Below are positions 1 through 8,243 of a stretch of 21,070 bases of DNA, in pieces. The notes beneath the pieces are model-generated. The model was not told the origin of the DNA. It did not search any database and saw only the letters and a program-made list of their open reading frames with translations. Both the position numbers and the translations under genes were made by a program. Each line of letters starts with the position of its first letter. Positions within the stretch are counted from its first letter, which is position 1. The stretch is from CALAED01 sp937891035 (GTDB lineage Bacteria > Actinomycetota > Actinomycetes > Streptosporangiales > Streptosporangiaceae): contig DASQSZ010000427.1 of NCBI GenBank assembly GCA_035642125.1, positions 1 through 21,070 on the forward strand, written 5' to 3'.

Positions 1-188
1 GCCCGCCGCGGCCGGAGATGCTGCTCGACGCGATCCTCAAGTTGCACGACAAGATCCAGAACACCAAGATGGGCGCGCACCGGCGCAAGGAGATCGAGGA
101 GTTGGAGCGGGCCAAGCTGCGTGCGCTTCCGCTGCTCGGCCAGTCGGACGTACCACGCATCGAGCCGCCGAGGGTGACCCAGTCATGA
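1..188 (+). CDS. nuoB: NADH-quinone oxidoreductase subunit B, C-terminal part (5' end outside window)
   Basis: The open frame runs from base 3 to a TGA at 186-188, giving 61 residues that begin PPRPEMLLDAILKLHDKIQN. The 'RPE.LLDAI.KLH.KI' stretch is typical of the NuoB C-terminus, after the [4Fe-4S] N2 cluster region, which lies off the window. NuoB sits at the junction of the peripheral and membrane arms of complex I and passes electrons from cluster N2 to quinone. The tail after the helix (about 25 residues, ending EPPRVTQS) is the variable part. The stop codon overlaps the ATG of a 19-codon linker micro-ORF at 185, and nuoC follows. Identification rests on the helix motif and on operon position, both of which agree. 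Confidence 0.9.
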   Translation, partial: PPRPEMLLDAILKLHDKIQNTKMGAHRRKEIEELERAKLRALPLLGQSDVPRIEPPRVTQS

Positions 189-244
189 GCGAGCCGCAGG
201 CCGCCGCAAAGCGCGCCGAAGCTGAGCGGGGAGCACAATCATGA
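185..244 (+). CDS. Linker micro-ORF A between nuoB and nuoC
   Basis: The spacer between nuoB and nuoC is one short open frame of 19 codons, MSEPQAAAKRAEAERGAQS. Its ATG shares ATGA with the nuoB stop (185-188) and its TGA (242-244) shares ATGA with the nuoC start at 241. The 3' part holds GCGGGGAG, the likely Shine-Dalgarno for nuoC. It resembles the spacers at 3004, 9668 and 11981: ATGAGC at the start, AAGCGCGCCGAA in the middle, CTGAGCGGGGAGC before the next gene. The peptide is small, charged and Ala-rich, with no recognisable domain. It may only keep ribosomes moving through the spacer; whether it is translated is an inference from the two overlaps. Confidence 0.4.
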   Translation: MSEPQAAAKRAEAERGAQS

Positions 245-987
245 GTTCGCAGCATCCGGAACAGCAGGCCGAGCAGGCCGCCGACCAACTCCCCGCGCAC
301 ACCGAGGCGGACCGCCGCGAGCAGCCGATCGTCCGCCGGGGCATGTTCGGCGCCAAGACTACGGGCGACACCTCCGGCTATGGCCGGCTCGTGGTCCGGC
401 AGTCCCCGAAGGTGTCCACGCCGCGGCCGTACGGGTCGCCGTCGACGACCGGAGTGGCGGGCGAGTTCGACGAGGTCGCGGACGAGCTGGAACGCGCCCA
501 CCCGGACTTCGGCGACGCCATCGAACGGGTCGTCGTCGACCGCGGCGAGCTCACCTTCTACGTGCGGCGCGCCCACCTGCCGGCGGTGGCCCGTACGCTG
601 CGCGACGAGCCGGCGTTGCGCTTCGAGCTGTGCACCGGGGTGTCCGGCGTGCACTACCCGCAGGACGCCGGGGCCGAGCTGCACGCCGTCTACCACCTGC
701 TGTCGATCACCCACAACCGGCGGATCAGGGTCGAGGTGACCTGCCCCGACGACGACCCGCACATTCCGTCGATCGTCTCGGTCTACCCGACCAACGACTG
801 GCACGAGCGGGAGACCTACGACTTCTTCGGGATCATCTTCGACGGGCATCCGGCGCTGACCCGCATCGAGATGCCCGACGACTGGGTGGGCCACCCCCAG
901 CGCAAGGACTACCCTCTCGGCGGCATCCCCGTCGAATACCGCGGTGCGGAGATCCCGCCACCAGATGAGCGGAGGTCGTACACATGA
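241..987 (+). CDS. nuoC: NADH-quinone oxidoreductase subunit C (30 kDa type)
   Basis: NuoC (248 aa) is a peripheral-arm subunit that packs against NuoD and NuoB; it binds no cofactor. The family signature is at residues 188-198 (HERETYDFFGI), followed by GHPALTRIEMPDDWVGHPQRKDYPL and the conserved R/P-rich end. The first 70 or so residues are polar and Gln/Glu/Ala-rich, an N-terminal extension of a kind I associate with actinobacterial NuoC. ATG 241 is chosen because GGGGAG lies 8-10 nt upstream and it overlaps the stop of the preceding linker ORF. Its stop (985-987) overlaps the nuoD start (984), which implies coupled translation. It is separate from nuoD here, not fused as in E. coli NuoCD. 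Confidence 0.96.
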   Translation: MSSQHPEQQAEQAADQLPAHTEADRREQPIVRRGMFGAKTTGDTSGYGRLVVRQSPKVSTPRPYGSPSTTGVAGEFDEVADELERAHPDFGDAIERVVVDRGELTFYVRRAHLPAVARTLRDEPALRFELCTGVSGVHYPQDAGAELHAVYHLLSITHNRRIRVEVTCPDDDPHIPSIVSVYPTNDWHERETYDFFGIIFDGHPALTRIEMPDDWVGHPQRKDYPLGGIPVEYRGAEIPPPDERRSYT

Positions 988-2345
988 CCACCACCGACGC
1001 GACCACCGGCTACGACGCGTACGCGACCGGCGACGACGCGGCGAGCGGCCGCGTCTTCAGCACCGGCGGGCAGGACTGGGACGACGTCGTCCGGGCGGTC
1101 AAAGAAGCGGGCGACGAGCAGCTCGTCATCAACATGGGGCCGCAGCATCCGTCGACCCACGGCGTGCTCCGGCTGATCTTGACCCTCGACGGCGAGACGG
1201 TGACCGAGGCCAGGGTCGGCATCGGCTACCTGCACACCGGCATCGAAAAGAACATGGAGTACCGGACGTGGACGCAGGGCACCACGTTCTGCACCCGCAT
1301 GGACTACCTGGCGCCGATCTTCAACGAGACGGCGTACTGCCTCGGCGTGGAGCGGCTGCTCGGCATCACGGACCAGATCCCGGAGCGCGCCCAGGTCATC
1401 CGGGTGATGATGATGGAGCTCAACCGGATCTCCTCGCATCTCGTCGCGATCGCCACGTTCGGGCTCGAGCTGGGCGCCACCACGGTGATGCTGAACGGCT
1501 TCATCGAGCGCGAGTACACCCTCGACATCTTCGAGCTGGTGACCGGGCTGCGAATGAACATGGGGTACGTCCGCCCGGGCGGGGTCGCGCAAGATCTGCC
1601 GCCCGGCTCGATCGACCGGATCCAGGAATACCTCCACCGGATGCCGAAGCGGCTGAAGCAGATGCGCAAGCTGCTCGACGCCAACCCGGTGTACGTGGCG
1701 CGCACCAGGGACGTCGCCTACCTGGATCTTACCGGGTGCATGTCGCTCGGCGTCACCGGCCCGATGCTGCGGGCCACCGGGTTGCCGTGGGACCTGCGCA
1801 AGGCGCAGCCCTACTGTGGTTATGAGACCTACGACTTCGACGTGCACACCCAGGACAGCTGCGACGTGTATGGCCGCTATCTCGTGCGGATGGCCGAGAT
1901 GGAAGAGTCGCTCAAGATCATCGAGCAGTGCTTGGACCGGCTGACCTCCGGCTCGGCCAAGTCCGGTCCGGTCATGGTCGAGGACAAGAAGGTGGGCTGG
2001 CCGGCCCAGCTCGCCATCGGCACGGACGGCATGGGCAACTCGCCCGCGCACATCGCGCACATCATGGGCACATCGATGGAGGCGCTCATCCATCACTTCA
2101 AGCTGGTGACCGAGGGGTTCCGGGTGCCGGCCGGCCAGGCGTACGCGGCGGTGGAGTCGCCGCGCGGCGAGCTCGGCGTGCATCTGGTGAGCGATGGCGG
2201 CACCCGTCCGTACCGCGCCCACTTCCGCGACCCGTCGTTCACCAACCTGCAGACCGTCCCCGCCCTGGCGGAGGGCGGCATGGTGGCGGACGTGATCGCG
2301 GCGGTGGCTTCGATCGACCCGGTGATGGGGGGAGTAGACCGCTGA
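984..2345 (+). CDS. nuoD: NADH-quinone oxidoreductase subunit D (49 kDa type)
   Basis: NuoD (453 aa) forms, with NuoB, the quinone-binding cavity next to cluster N2. The protein shows the signature NMGPQHPSTHGVLR starting at residue 50, then GYLHTGIEKNMEYRTW, RISSHL, the LDIFELVTGLRMN region, and the invariant C-terminus ending SIDPVMGGVDR. The His in QHPSTHG and the Tyr in the GIGYLHTGIEK region belong to the quinone-site segments known for the family. The first 45 residues are a polar Thr/Asp/Ala-rich extension. CGGAGG at 970-975 gives a good ribosome-binding site for the ATG at 984, and the start overlaps the nuoC stop. The stop overlaps the nuoE ATG by one base (TGATG). Confidence 0.97.
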   Translation: MTTTDATTGYDAYATGDDAASGRVFSTGGQDWDDVVRAVKEAGDEQLVINMGPQHPSTHGVLRLILTLDGETVTEARVGIGYLHTGIEKNMEYRTWTQGTTFCTRMDYLAPIFNETAYCLGVERLLGITDQIPERAQVIRVMMMELNRISSHLVAIATFGLELGATTVMLNGFIEREYTLDIFELVTGLRMNMGYVRPGGVAQDLPPGSIDRIQEYLHRMPKRLKQMRKLLDANPVYVARTRDVAYLDLTGCMSLGVTGPMLRATGLPWDLRKAQPYCGYETYDFDVHTQDSCDVYGRYLVRMAEMEESLKIIEQCLDRLTSGSAKSGPVMVEDKKVGWPAQLAIGTDGMGNSPAHIAHIMGTSMEALIHHFKLVTEGFRVPAGQAYAAVESPRGELGVHLVSDGGTRPYRAHFRDPSFTNLQTVPALAEGGMVADVIAAVASIDPVMGGVDR

Positions 2346-3007
2346 TGGCATTCGAACCGGACGTGGCCGAACGGCTCGAGCGGGACGCGAAGGAGATCAT
2401 CGCGCGGTACCCGCGGCCCCGCTCGGCGTTGCTTCCGCTGCTGCACCTCGTGCAGGCGGAGGAGGGCCACGTCTCCAAGGACGGCGTCGACTTTTGCGCC
2501 ACCCAGCTCGGGATCACCCCGGCCCAGGTGGAGGGGGTCGTCACGTTCTACACCATGTACAAGCAGCGGCCGGTCGGCGAATACCACGTCGGGGTCTGCA
2601 TCAACACGCTGTGCGCGGTGATGGGGGGCGACCAGATCTGGGCGGAGCTGAGCGAGTACCTCGGCGGCGACCAGAGCGAGCCCACGCCGGACGGCAAGGT
2701 CAGCATCGAACGGATCGAATGCAACGCCGCCTGCGACTACGCCCCGGTGATGACGGTCAACTGGGAGTTTTTCGACAACATGACCCCGGAAAAGGCCAGG
2801 CGGCTGGTGGATGACCTCCGGGCCGGCAAGACGGTCGCGCCGACCCGCGGCGCCGACAGTGTGTGCGGCTGGCGGCAGGCGTCGCGGATCCTGGCCGGCT
2901 TCCCCGATGGCCGGGCGAACGAGGGCGTCCAGGCCGGGCCCGAATCGCTGTGCGGCCTGCGGCTCGCCGACGAGCGCGGCTGGACCGCCCCGGAGGCCGG
3001 ACGATGA
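2345..3007 (+). CDS. nuoE: NADH-quinone oxidoreductase subunit E (24 kDa type, [2Fe-2S])
   Basis: NuoE (220 aa) is a thioredoxin-like ferredoxin of the NADH-dehydrogenase module that carries cluster N1a. The four ligands are visible as C85-x4-C90 (VCINTLC) and C126-x3-C130 (ECNAAC). The N-terminal helical part has the family pattern LLPLLHLVQAEEGHVS and GVVTFYTMY. The ATG at 2345 overlaps the nuoD TGA (TGATG) and fixes the start; a longer upstream frame exists but lies inside nuoD. After residue 160 there is a roughly 60-residue tail with two additional cysteines (C174, C203). Such tails occur in actinobacterial NuoE, and I know no function for it. The stop overlaps the ATG of linker micro-ORF B. 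Confidence 0.96.
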   Translation: MAFEPDVAERLERDAKEIIARYPRPRSALLPLLHLVQAEEGHVSKDGVDFCATQLGITPAQVEGVVTFYTMYKQRPVGEYHVGVCINTLCAVMGGDQIWAELSEYLGGDQSEPTPDGKVSIERIECNAACDYAPVMTVNWEFFDNMTPEKARRLVDDLRAGKTVAPTRGADSVCGWRQASRILAGFPDGRANEGVQAGPESLCGLRLADERGWTAPEAGR

Positions 3008-3099
3008 GCGCGCGCAAAGCAAGTGAGCACGCGACGAGGGAAGGCCGCGCGAAGAGCGCGCCGAACGCTGCGCGGGAGGCAAGGAAATGGGCGCGCTGA
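3004..3099 (+). CDS. Linker micro-ORF B between nuoE and nuoF
   Basis: The 79-nt gap between nuoE and nuoF is spanned by a 31-codon frame. Its ATG (3004) shares ATGA with the nuoE stop, and its TGA lies at 3097-3099, ten bases inside nuoF. The predicted peptide starts MSARKASEHATREGRAKSAP and ends in ARKWAR, so it is very basic and Ala-rich. The segment GAAGAGCGCGCCGAACGCTG followed by CGCGGGAGGC nearly matches linker C at 9668 and partly matches linker A at 185. The GGGAGGCAAGGAA end supplies the Shine-Dalgarno for nuoF. GCGC-GAAGA-GCGC could form a small hairpin. Translation is inferred from the overlaps only. Confidence 0.4.
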   Translation: MSARKASEHATREGRAKSAPNAAREARKWAR

Positions 3100-4379
3100 C
3101 GCCGATCCTCACGAGGTCGTGGGACCGGGCCGACTCGTTCACGCTCGACGCGTACACCGACCGCGGCGGCTACCGGGCGCTGCGCACCGCGCTCGGCATG
3201 GACCCCGACGCGATCGTCACGGCGGTGAAGGACTCCGGGCTGCGCGGGCGCGGCGGCGCCGGCTTCCCGACCGGCATGAAGTGGGGCTTCATCCCCCAAG
3301 GCGACACCAAGCCGCACTACCTGGTGGTCAACGCCGACGAGTCCGAGCCGGGCACCTGCAAGGACGTCCCGTTGATGATGGCCGACCCGCACCTGCTCAT
3401 CGAGGGCAGCATCATCACCGCGTACGCGATCAGGTCCCACGTGGCGTTCATCTATGTGCGCGGCGAGGTGCTGCACGTGGTCAGGCGGCTGCAGCAGGCG
3501 GTCGCGGAGGCGTACGAGGCCGGCTACCTGGGGGCGAACATCCTCGACTCCGGGTTCGATCTGGAGTTGGTCGTGCACTGCGGCGCGGGCGCCTACATCT
3601 GCGGCGAGGAGACGGCGCTGCTCGACTCGCTGGAGGGCTATCGCGGCCAGCCGCGGCTCAAGCCGCCCTTCCCGGCGATCGCCGGTCTTTACGGCGGGCC
3701 CACTGTGATCAACAACGTGGAGTCGATCGCCTCGGTGCCGTCGATCATCGAGAACGGAGCCGACTGGTTCGCCGGCATGGGCACGGAAAAGTCCAAGGGC
3801 TTCGGCATCTTCTCGCTGTCCGGGCACGTCACGCGGCCTGGGCAGTACGAGGCGCCGCTCGGCATCACCCTGCGCGAGCTGCTCGACATGGCCGGCGACG
3901 TCCGGGCCGGGCACGAGCTGAAGTTCTGGACGCCCGGCGGTTCGTCCACTCCGCTGCTGACCAGCGAGCACCTCGACGTGCCGCTTGACTTCGAGAGCGT
4001 GAGCGCCGCCGGTTCCCTGCTCGGCACCCGGGCGCTGCAGATCTTCGACGAGACGACCTGCGTGATCCGGGCGGTGCTGCGCTGGTCGGAGTTCTACGCG
4101 CACGAGTCGTGCGGTAAGTGCACGCCGTGCCGCGAGGGCACGTACTGGTACAAGCTGATGCTGGCGCGGCTGGAGAAGGGGAACGGCACCGAGGAGGACC
4201 TCGACACCCTCCTCGATCTGTCCGACAACATCATGGGCCGGTCGTTCTGCGCGCTCGGGGACGGCGCGACCGCCCCGGTGACCTCGTCGATCCAGCACTT
4301 CCGTGACGAGTACATCCAGCACTTCACAAGCGGCGGCTGTCCCTTCGACCCGGCCGCCTCGACCCTGTGGGCAGGGTGA
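3087..4379 (+). CDS. nuoF: NADH-quinone oxidoreductase subunit F (51 kDa, NADH- and FMN-binding)
   Basis: NuoF (430 aa) is the electron-input subunit: it oxidises NADH through FMN and passes electrons to [4Fe-4S] cluster N3. Residues 51-66 (GLRGRGGAGFPTGMKW) form the glycine-rich NADH/FMN loop, and residues 84-90 (DESEPGT) belong to the FMN site. Cluster N3 ligands are C342, C345 and C348 (ESCGKCTPCREG) plus C388 (RSFCALGDG). The start at 3087 follows GGGAGGCAAGGAA. NuoG begins four nt after the stop, so the NADH module E-F-G is contiguous. Length and motifs are normal for the family, and nothing is missing. Confidence 0.98.
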   Translation: MGALTPILTRSWDRADSFTLDAYTDRGGYRALRTALGMDPDAIVTAVKDSGLRGRGGAGFPTGMKWGFIPQGDTKPHYLVVNADESEPGTCKDVPLMMADPHLLIEGSIITAYAIRSHVAFIYVRGEVLHVVRRLQQAVAEAYEAGYLGANILDSGFDLELVVHCGAGAYICGEETALLDSLEGYRGQPRLKPPFPAIAGLYGGPTVINNVESIASVPSIIENGADWFAGMGTEKSKGFGIFSLSGHVTRPGQYEAPLGITLRELLDMAGDVRAGHELKFWTPGGSSTPLLTSEHLDVPLDFESVSAAGSLLGTRALQIFDETTCVIRAVLRWSEFYAHESCGKCTPCREGTYWYKLMLARLEKGNGTEEDLDTLLDLSDNIMGRSFCALGDGATAPVTSSIQHFRDEYIQHFTSGGCPFDPAASTLWAG

Positions 4380-4383
4380 CACA

Positions 4384-6909
4384 GTGACTACCACCAGCGA
4401 CCACAAAGATGTGGAAAAGCGCGAGGACCTCGTCTCCGTCACCATCGACGGGTTCGAGATCAGCGTGCCGAAGGGGACGCTGATCATCCGGGCCGCCGAG
4501 CTGCTCGGCATCCAGATTCCGCGTTTTTGCGACCATCCGTTGCTCGACCCCGTCGGGGCCTGCCGGCAGTGCCTGGTGGAGATCCCGGACGCCGGCAACG
4601 GGCGGGGCATGCCCAAGCCGCAGGCCTCCTGCACCACCGAGGTCATGCCGGGCATGGTGGTCAAGACGCAGCTGACCTCCCCGGTGGCCGACAAGGCCCA
4701 GCACGGCGTGATGGAGATGCTGCTGATCAATCACCCGCTGGACTGCCCGGTCTGTGACAAGGGCGGCGAGTGCCCGCTGCAGAACCAGGCGATGTCCAAC
4801 GGCCGGGGCGAGTCGCGGTTCGTGGAGAAGAAGCGAACGTTCGCCAAGCCGGTCGCGCTGTCCACCCAGGTCCTTCTGGACCGGGAGCGGTGCGTCCAGT
4901 GCGCCCGGTGCACCCGCTTTTCCGACCAGATCGCCGGGGACGCCTTCATCGAGCTGTTTGACCGGGGTGCCAACGAGCAGATCGCCACCGCCGAGGGCAA
5001 ACCGTTCCAGTCGTACTTTTCTGGCAACACGGTGCAGATCTGCCCGGTGGGCGCGCTGACCGGGGCGGCCTACCGGTTCCGTGCCCGGCCCTTCGACCTG
5101 GTCTCGACGCCGAGCGTGTGCGAGCACTGCGCGTCCGGGTGCGCGCAGCGCACCGACCACCGGCGGGGCAAGGTGACGCGACGCCTGGCCGGCGACGACC
5201 CGCAGGTCAACGAGGAGTGGAACTGCGACAAGGGCCGCTGGGCCTTCACCTACGCGACCCAGCCGGACCGGCTGCAGACGCCGCTGGTCAGAGGCGAGGA
5301 CGGGGTGCTCGAGGCGGCGTCGTGGCCGGAGGCGCTGACGATCGCCGCGCGGGGGCTGAGCGCGGCAAAGGGCCGGGCCGGCGTGCTCACCGGCGGCCGG
5401 CTCACCATCGAGGACGCCTACGCCTATGCCAAGTTCGCCCGGCTCGCCCTCGGCTCAAACGACGTCGACTTCCGCGCGCGGCCGCATTCGCGCGAGGAGG
5501 CCGAGTTCATCGGGGCGGCGGTCGCCGGGCGCGGCATCGACATCTCCTATGCCGACCTCGAGCGGGCCCCGGCGGTGCTGCTCGCCGGCTTCGAGCCAGA
5601 AGAGGAGTCGCCGATCGTCTTCCTGCGGCTGCGCAAGGCGGCGCACAAGGCCGGCCTCAAGGTGTTCGCGCTCGCGCCGTACGCCACCAGGGGCCTGGCG
5701 AAGGTGGCAGGCACGTTGCTGCGCACGCTGCCCGGCGGCGAGGCCGAGGCCCTGGGCAGGCTCATCACCGAAAGTCCCGGTGGCGGCGCGGGCGCGGCGT
5801 CCGGGACGGCGGCATCCGGGGGCGCGGCGGCGGCCGCGACCGCGGCGGCGGCCGAGGCGCTGCGGGCCCCGGGCGCGGTGATCATGGTTGGCGAGCGGCT
5901 GGCCGCGGTGCCGGGCGCGCTGTCCAGCGCGTTCCGGGTGGCGCAGGTCACCGGCGCCACGCTGGCCTGGGTGCCGCGGCGGGCCGGAGAACGCGGCGCC
6001 GTCGAGGCGGGCGCGCTGCCGAACCTGCTGCCCATCGGCCGCCCGGTGACCGACCCGGCCGCGCGGGCCGAGGTGGCCCGGGCCTGGAACGTCATCGACC
6101 TGCCTGCGATCCCCGGCCGCGACACCGCCGGCATCATCGCCGCCGCCCTCGGCGAGCAGTTGGACGCCCTCGTGATCGGCGGCGTCGATCCGTACGACCT
6201 GCCCGACCCGGCGGCCGCGCTCGCGGCGCTCGCGCAGACCCCGTTCATCGTGAGCCTCGAACAGCGGGTCAGCGCGGTGACGGACCGAGCCGACGTGGTG
6301 CTGCCGGTCGCCGCGGTGGCCGAAAAGCAGGGCACATTCGTCGACTGGGAGGGCAGGGGCCGCCCGTTCGACCCCGCGCTCAAGGTGCCCGGCATGCTGA
6401 GCGACCTGCGCGTGCTCGACATGCTCGCGAGCGAGATGGACGTCCACCTCGCGCTGCCCGGGCCCGAGGCGGCGCGCCGTGAGCTCGCCGGGCTCGGCGG
6501 CTACCGGGGCACCCGCCCGAGCGCGCCCACCGAGGCCGCGAAGGTCGTGCCGACGCCGGAGCGGGGCCAGGCGCTGCTTGCCGGCTGGCGGCTGCTGCTC
6601 GACGCCGGCCGGATGCAGGACGGCGAGCCGTTCCTCGCCGGCACCGCGAAGCCGGCGACGGCCCGTCTGTCGGCCGCCACCGCGGCCGAGATCGGGGCGG
6701 CGGAGACGGGAATGGTCGCGGTCCGTACCGAACGCGGCTCGATCACGGCCCCCGTCGCGATCACCGACCTCCCCGATCGGGTGGTCTGGCTGCCGCTGAA
6801 CTCCGCCGGCTGCGCGGTCCACCGCGAGCTGGGCGTGGGCCCCGGCGCGCTGGTGACGATCGAGGCGGCGCCCGCGGCCGCGACCAAGGATTCTGGAGGT
6901 GCCGCGTGA
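4384..6909 (+). CDS. nuoG: NADH-quinone oxidoreductase subunit G (75 kDa type, multiple Fe-S clusters)
   Basis: NuoG (841 aa) forms the Fe-S wire from NuoF toward NuoI. Ligand sets are all visible: [2Fe-2S] N1b C49, C60, C63, C83; N5 H117, C121, C124, C130; N4 C170, C173, C176, C220; and the additional N7 cluster C246, C249, C253, C281. N7 is found only in some bacteria. The remaining part is the non-catalytic molybdopterin-oxidoreductase-like domain. A run of Ala and Gly (about residues 462-490) breaks that domain and looks like a flexible linker; it is in frame and does not look like a sequencing error. GTG 4384 is chosen because it is four nt after nuoF and the 2Fe-2S domain begins right after it. 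Its ribosome site is weak, so it probably depends on coupling. Confidence 0.96.
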   Translation: MTTTSDHKDVEKREDLVSVTIDGFEISVPKGTLIIRAAELLGIQIPRFCDHPLLDPVGACRQCLVEIPDAGNGRGMPKPQASCTTEVMPGMVVKTQLTSPVADKAQHGVMEMLLINHPLDCPVCDKGGECPLQNQAMSNGRGESRFVEKKRTFAKPVALSTQVLLDRERCVQCARCTRFSDQIAGDAFIELFDRGANEQIATAEGKPFQSYFSGNTVQICPVGALTGAAYRFRARPFDLVSTPSVCEHCASGCAQRTDHRRGKVTRRLAGDDPQVNEEWNCDKGRWAFTYATQPDRLQTPLVRGEDGVLEAASWPEALTIAARGLSAAKGRAGVLTGGRLTIEDAYAYAKFARLALGSNDVDFRARPHSREEAEFIGAAVAGRGIDISYADLERAPAVLLAGFEPEEESPIVFLRLRKAAHKAGLKVFALAPYATRGLAKVAGTLLRTLPGGEAEALGRLITESPGGGAGAASGTAASGGAAAAATAAAAEALRAPGAVIMVGERLAAVPGALSSAFRVAQVTGATLAWVPRRAGERGAVEAGALPNLLPIGRPVTDPAARAEVARAWNVIDLPAIPGRDTAGIIAAALGEQLDALVIGGVDPYDLPDPAAALAALAQTPFIVSLEQRVSAVTDRADVVLPVAAVAEKQGTFVDWEGRGRPFDPALKVPGMLSDLRVLDMLASEMDVHLALPGPEAARRELAGLGGYRGTRPSAPTEAAKVVPTPERGQALLAGWRLLLDAGRMQDGEPFLAGTAKPATARLSAATAAEIGAAETGMVAVRTERGSITAPVAITDLPDRVVWLPLNSAGCAVHRELGVGPGALVTIEAAPAAATKDSGGAA

Positions 6910-8243
6910 CACCGTGCACCGGCAAGGAGGGGCTGGCCTTCTTCGGCTGCGACCCGTGGTGGCTGATCCTGGGCAAGGGCGTGGTGATCTTCGCGTTCCT
7001 GCTGCTCAGCGTGCTCATGTGCGTGTGGGCCGAACGCCGCGTCATCGGCCGGATGCAGTTGCGGCCGGGGCCGAACCGGGCCGGGCCTTTCGGCCTGTTG
7101 CAGCCGCTCGCCGACGGCATCAAAGGGGCGCTGAAGGAAGACATCGTCCCGCGCAAGGTCGACAAGTTCATCTTCTTCCTCGCCCCGGTCCTGGCCGCCA
7201 CCCCCGCGCTGATCTCGTTCGCGATCATTCCGCTCGGGCCGGTGGTCTCGATCGCCGGCCACAAGACGCCGCTGCAGCTCACCGACCTGCCGGTCGCCGT
7301 GCTGCTGGTACTGGCCATGTCGTCGGTTGGCGTGTACGGGGTGGTGCTCGCCGGCTGGGCGTCGCGGTCGCCGTACGCCCTGCTCGGCGGCCTGCGGTCA
7401 TCGGCTCAGGTGATCTCGTACGAGATCGCGATGGGGCTCTCGTTCGTCGCGGTGTTCTTGTACGCGGGGTCGCTGTCGACGTCGCAGATCGTGTCGGCTC
7501 AGGCGGGCGGCGGCACGGCGTCGTTCTTCGGGCTGTTCACGTTCGACACGCCGTCGTGGAACGCGATCGTGCTGTTCCCGTCGTTCGTGATCTATGTCTT
7601 CACGATGATGGGGGAGTCGAACCGGATCCCGTTCGACCTGCCGGAGGGCGAGGGTGAACTGGTCGCCGGCTACCACACCGAGTACTCGTCGCTGAAGTTC
7701 TTGATGTTCTATCTCGCCGAGTACATCAACATGGTGACGCTCTCGGCGCTGGCGACCACGTTGTTCCTCGGCGGCTGGCGGGCGCCGGCGCCGATCAGCA
7801 CGGTGTGGCCGGGCGCCAACAGCGGCTGGTGGCCGCTGCTGTGGTTCCTCGGCAAGCTCGTCCTGTTCATCTTCTTCTTCATCTGGCTGCGCGGGTCGCT
7901 GCCGCGGGTGCGGTACGACCAGCTGATGAAGCTCGGCTGGAAGGTCCTCATGCCGGTCTCGCTCGGCTGGATCCTGCTGGTCGCCACGCTCCGCGCGCTG
8001 CGCAACAACGGGGCCGACACCTCGGCGTACCTGGTCGTGGCCGGCGCCGTCGTCTTGGCCCTGCTGGCCGGCTCCTTCGTCTGGGACGCGATCAAGGGGC
8101 CGCCGCCGAGCGCCGCGGATGAGCCGGAGCCCGAGCGGCCGGCCGAGCCGGAGCCGGCCGGCGCCTTCCCCGTCCCGCCGTTGGACGCCCCGCACTACCA
8201 CGGCAGCCACCACGGTAAGGAGGTCCCCAGTGGGCTTCACTGA
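6906..8243 (+). CDS. nuoH: NADH-quinone oxidoreductase subunit H (membrane, quinone-site subunit)
   Basis: NuoH (445 aa, about eight membrane helices) anchors the peripheral arm and forms the entry of the quinone channel. The signature WAERRVIGRMQLRPGPNRAG is near residues 42-60, followed by LADGIKGALKED. The second signature, GESNRIPFDLPEGEGELVAG, precedes YHTEYSSLKF; its acidic residues are those implicated in coupling. The GTG at 6906 overlaps the nuoG TGA and is preceded by GGAGGT at 6896-6901. After the last helix (about residue 395) is a roughly 50-residue Pro/Glu/His-rich tail (GPPPSAADEPEPERPAEPEP and then HYHGSHHGK). The tail overlaps the nuoI start by 14 nt. It is likely cytoplasmic and its role is unknown. 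Confidence 0.97.
   Translation: MTPCTGKEGLAFFGCDPWWLILGKGVVIFAFLLLSVLMCVWAERRVIGRMQLRPGPNRAGPFGLLQPLADGIKGALKEDIVPRKVDKFIFFLAPVLAATPALISFAIIPLGPVVSIAGHKTPLQLTDLPVAVLLVLAMSSVGVYGVVLAGWASRSPYALLGGLRSSAQVISYEIAMGLSFVAVFLYAGSLSTSQIVSAQAGGGTASFFGLFTFDTPSWNAIVLFPSFVIYVFTMMGESNRIPFDLPEGEGELVAGYHTEYSSLKFLMFYLAEYINMVTLSALATTLFLGGWRAPAPISTVWPGANSGWWPLLWFLGKLVLFIFFFIWLRGSLPRVRYDQLMKLGWKVLMPVSLGWILLVATLRALRNNGADTSAYLVVAGAVVLALLAGSFVWDAIKGPPPSAADEPEPERPAEPEPAGAFPVPPLDAPHYHGSHHGKEVPSGLH

Noticed and set aside
909..2351. 480-codon open frame on the minus strand across nuoD
   Set aside because: Antisense to a clear nuoD with all motifs; the translation is His/Arg/Val/Asp-rich low-complexity typical of antisense frames in high-GC DNA.
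2757..4730. 657-codon minus-strand frame across nuoF and the start of nuoG
   Set aside because: Lies opposite conserved nuoF/nuoG; no recognisable domain and biased composition.
5118..6482. 454-codon + strand frame inside nuoG
   Set aside because: Arg/Gly/Ala-rich alternate frame of a real gene.
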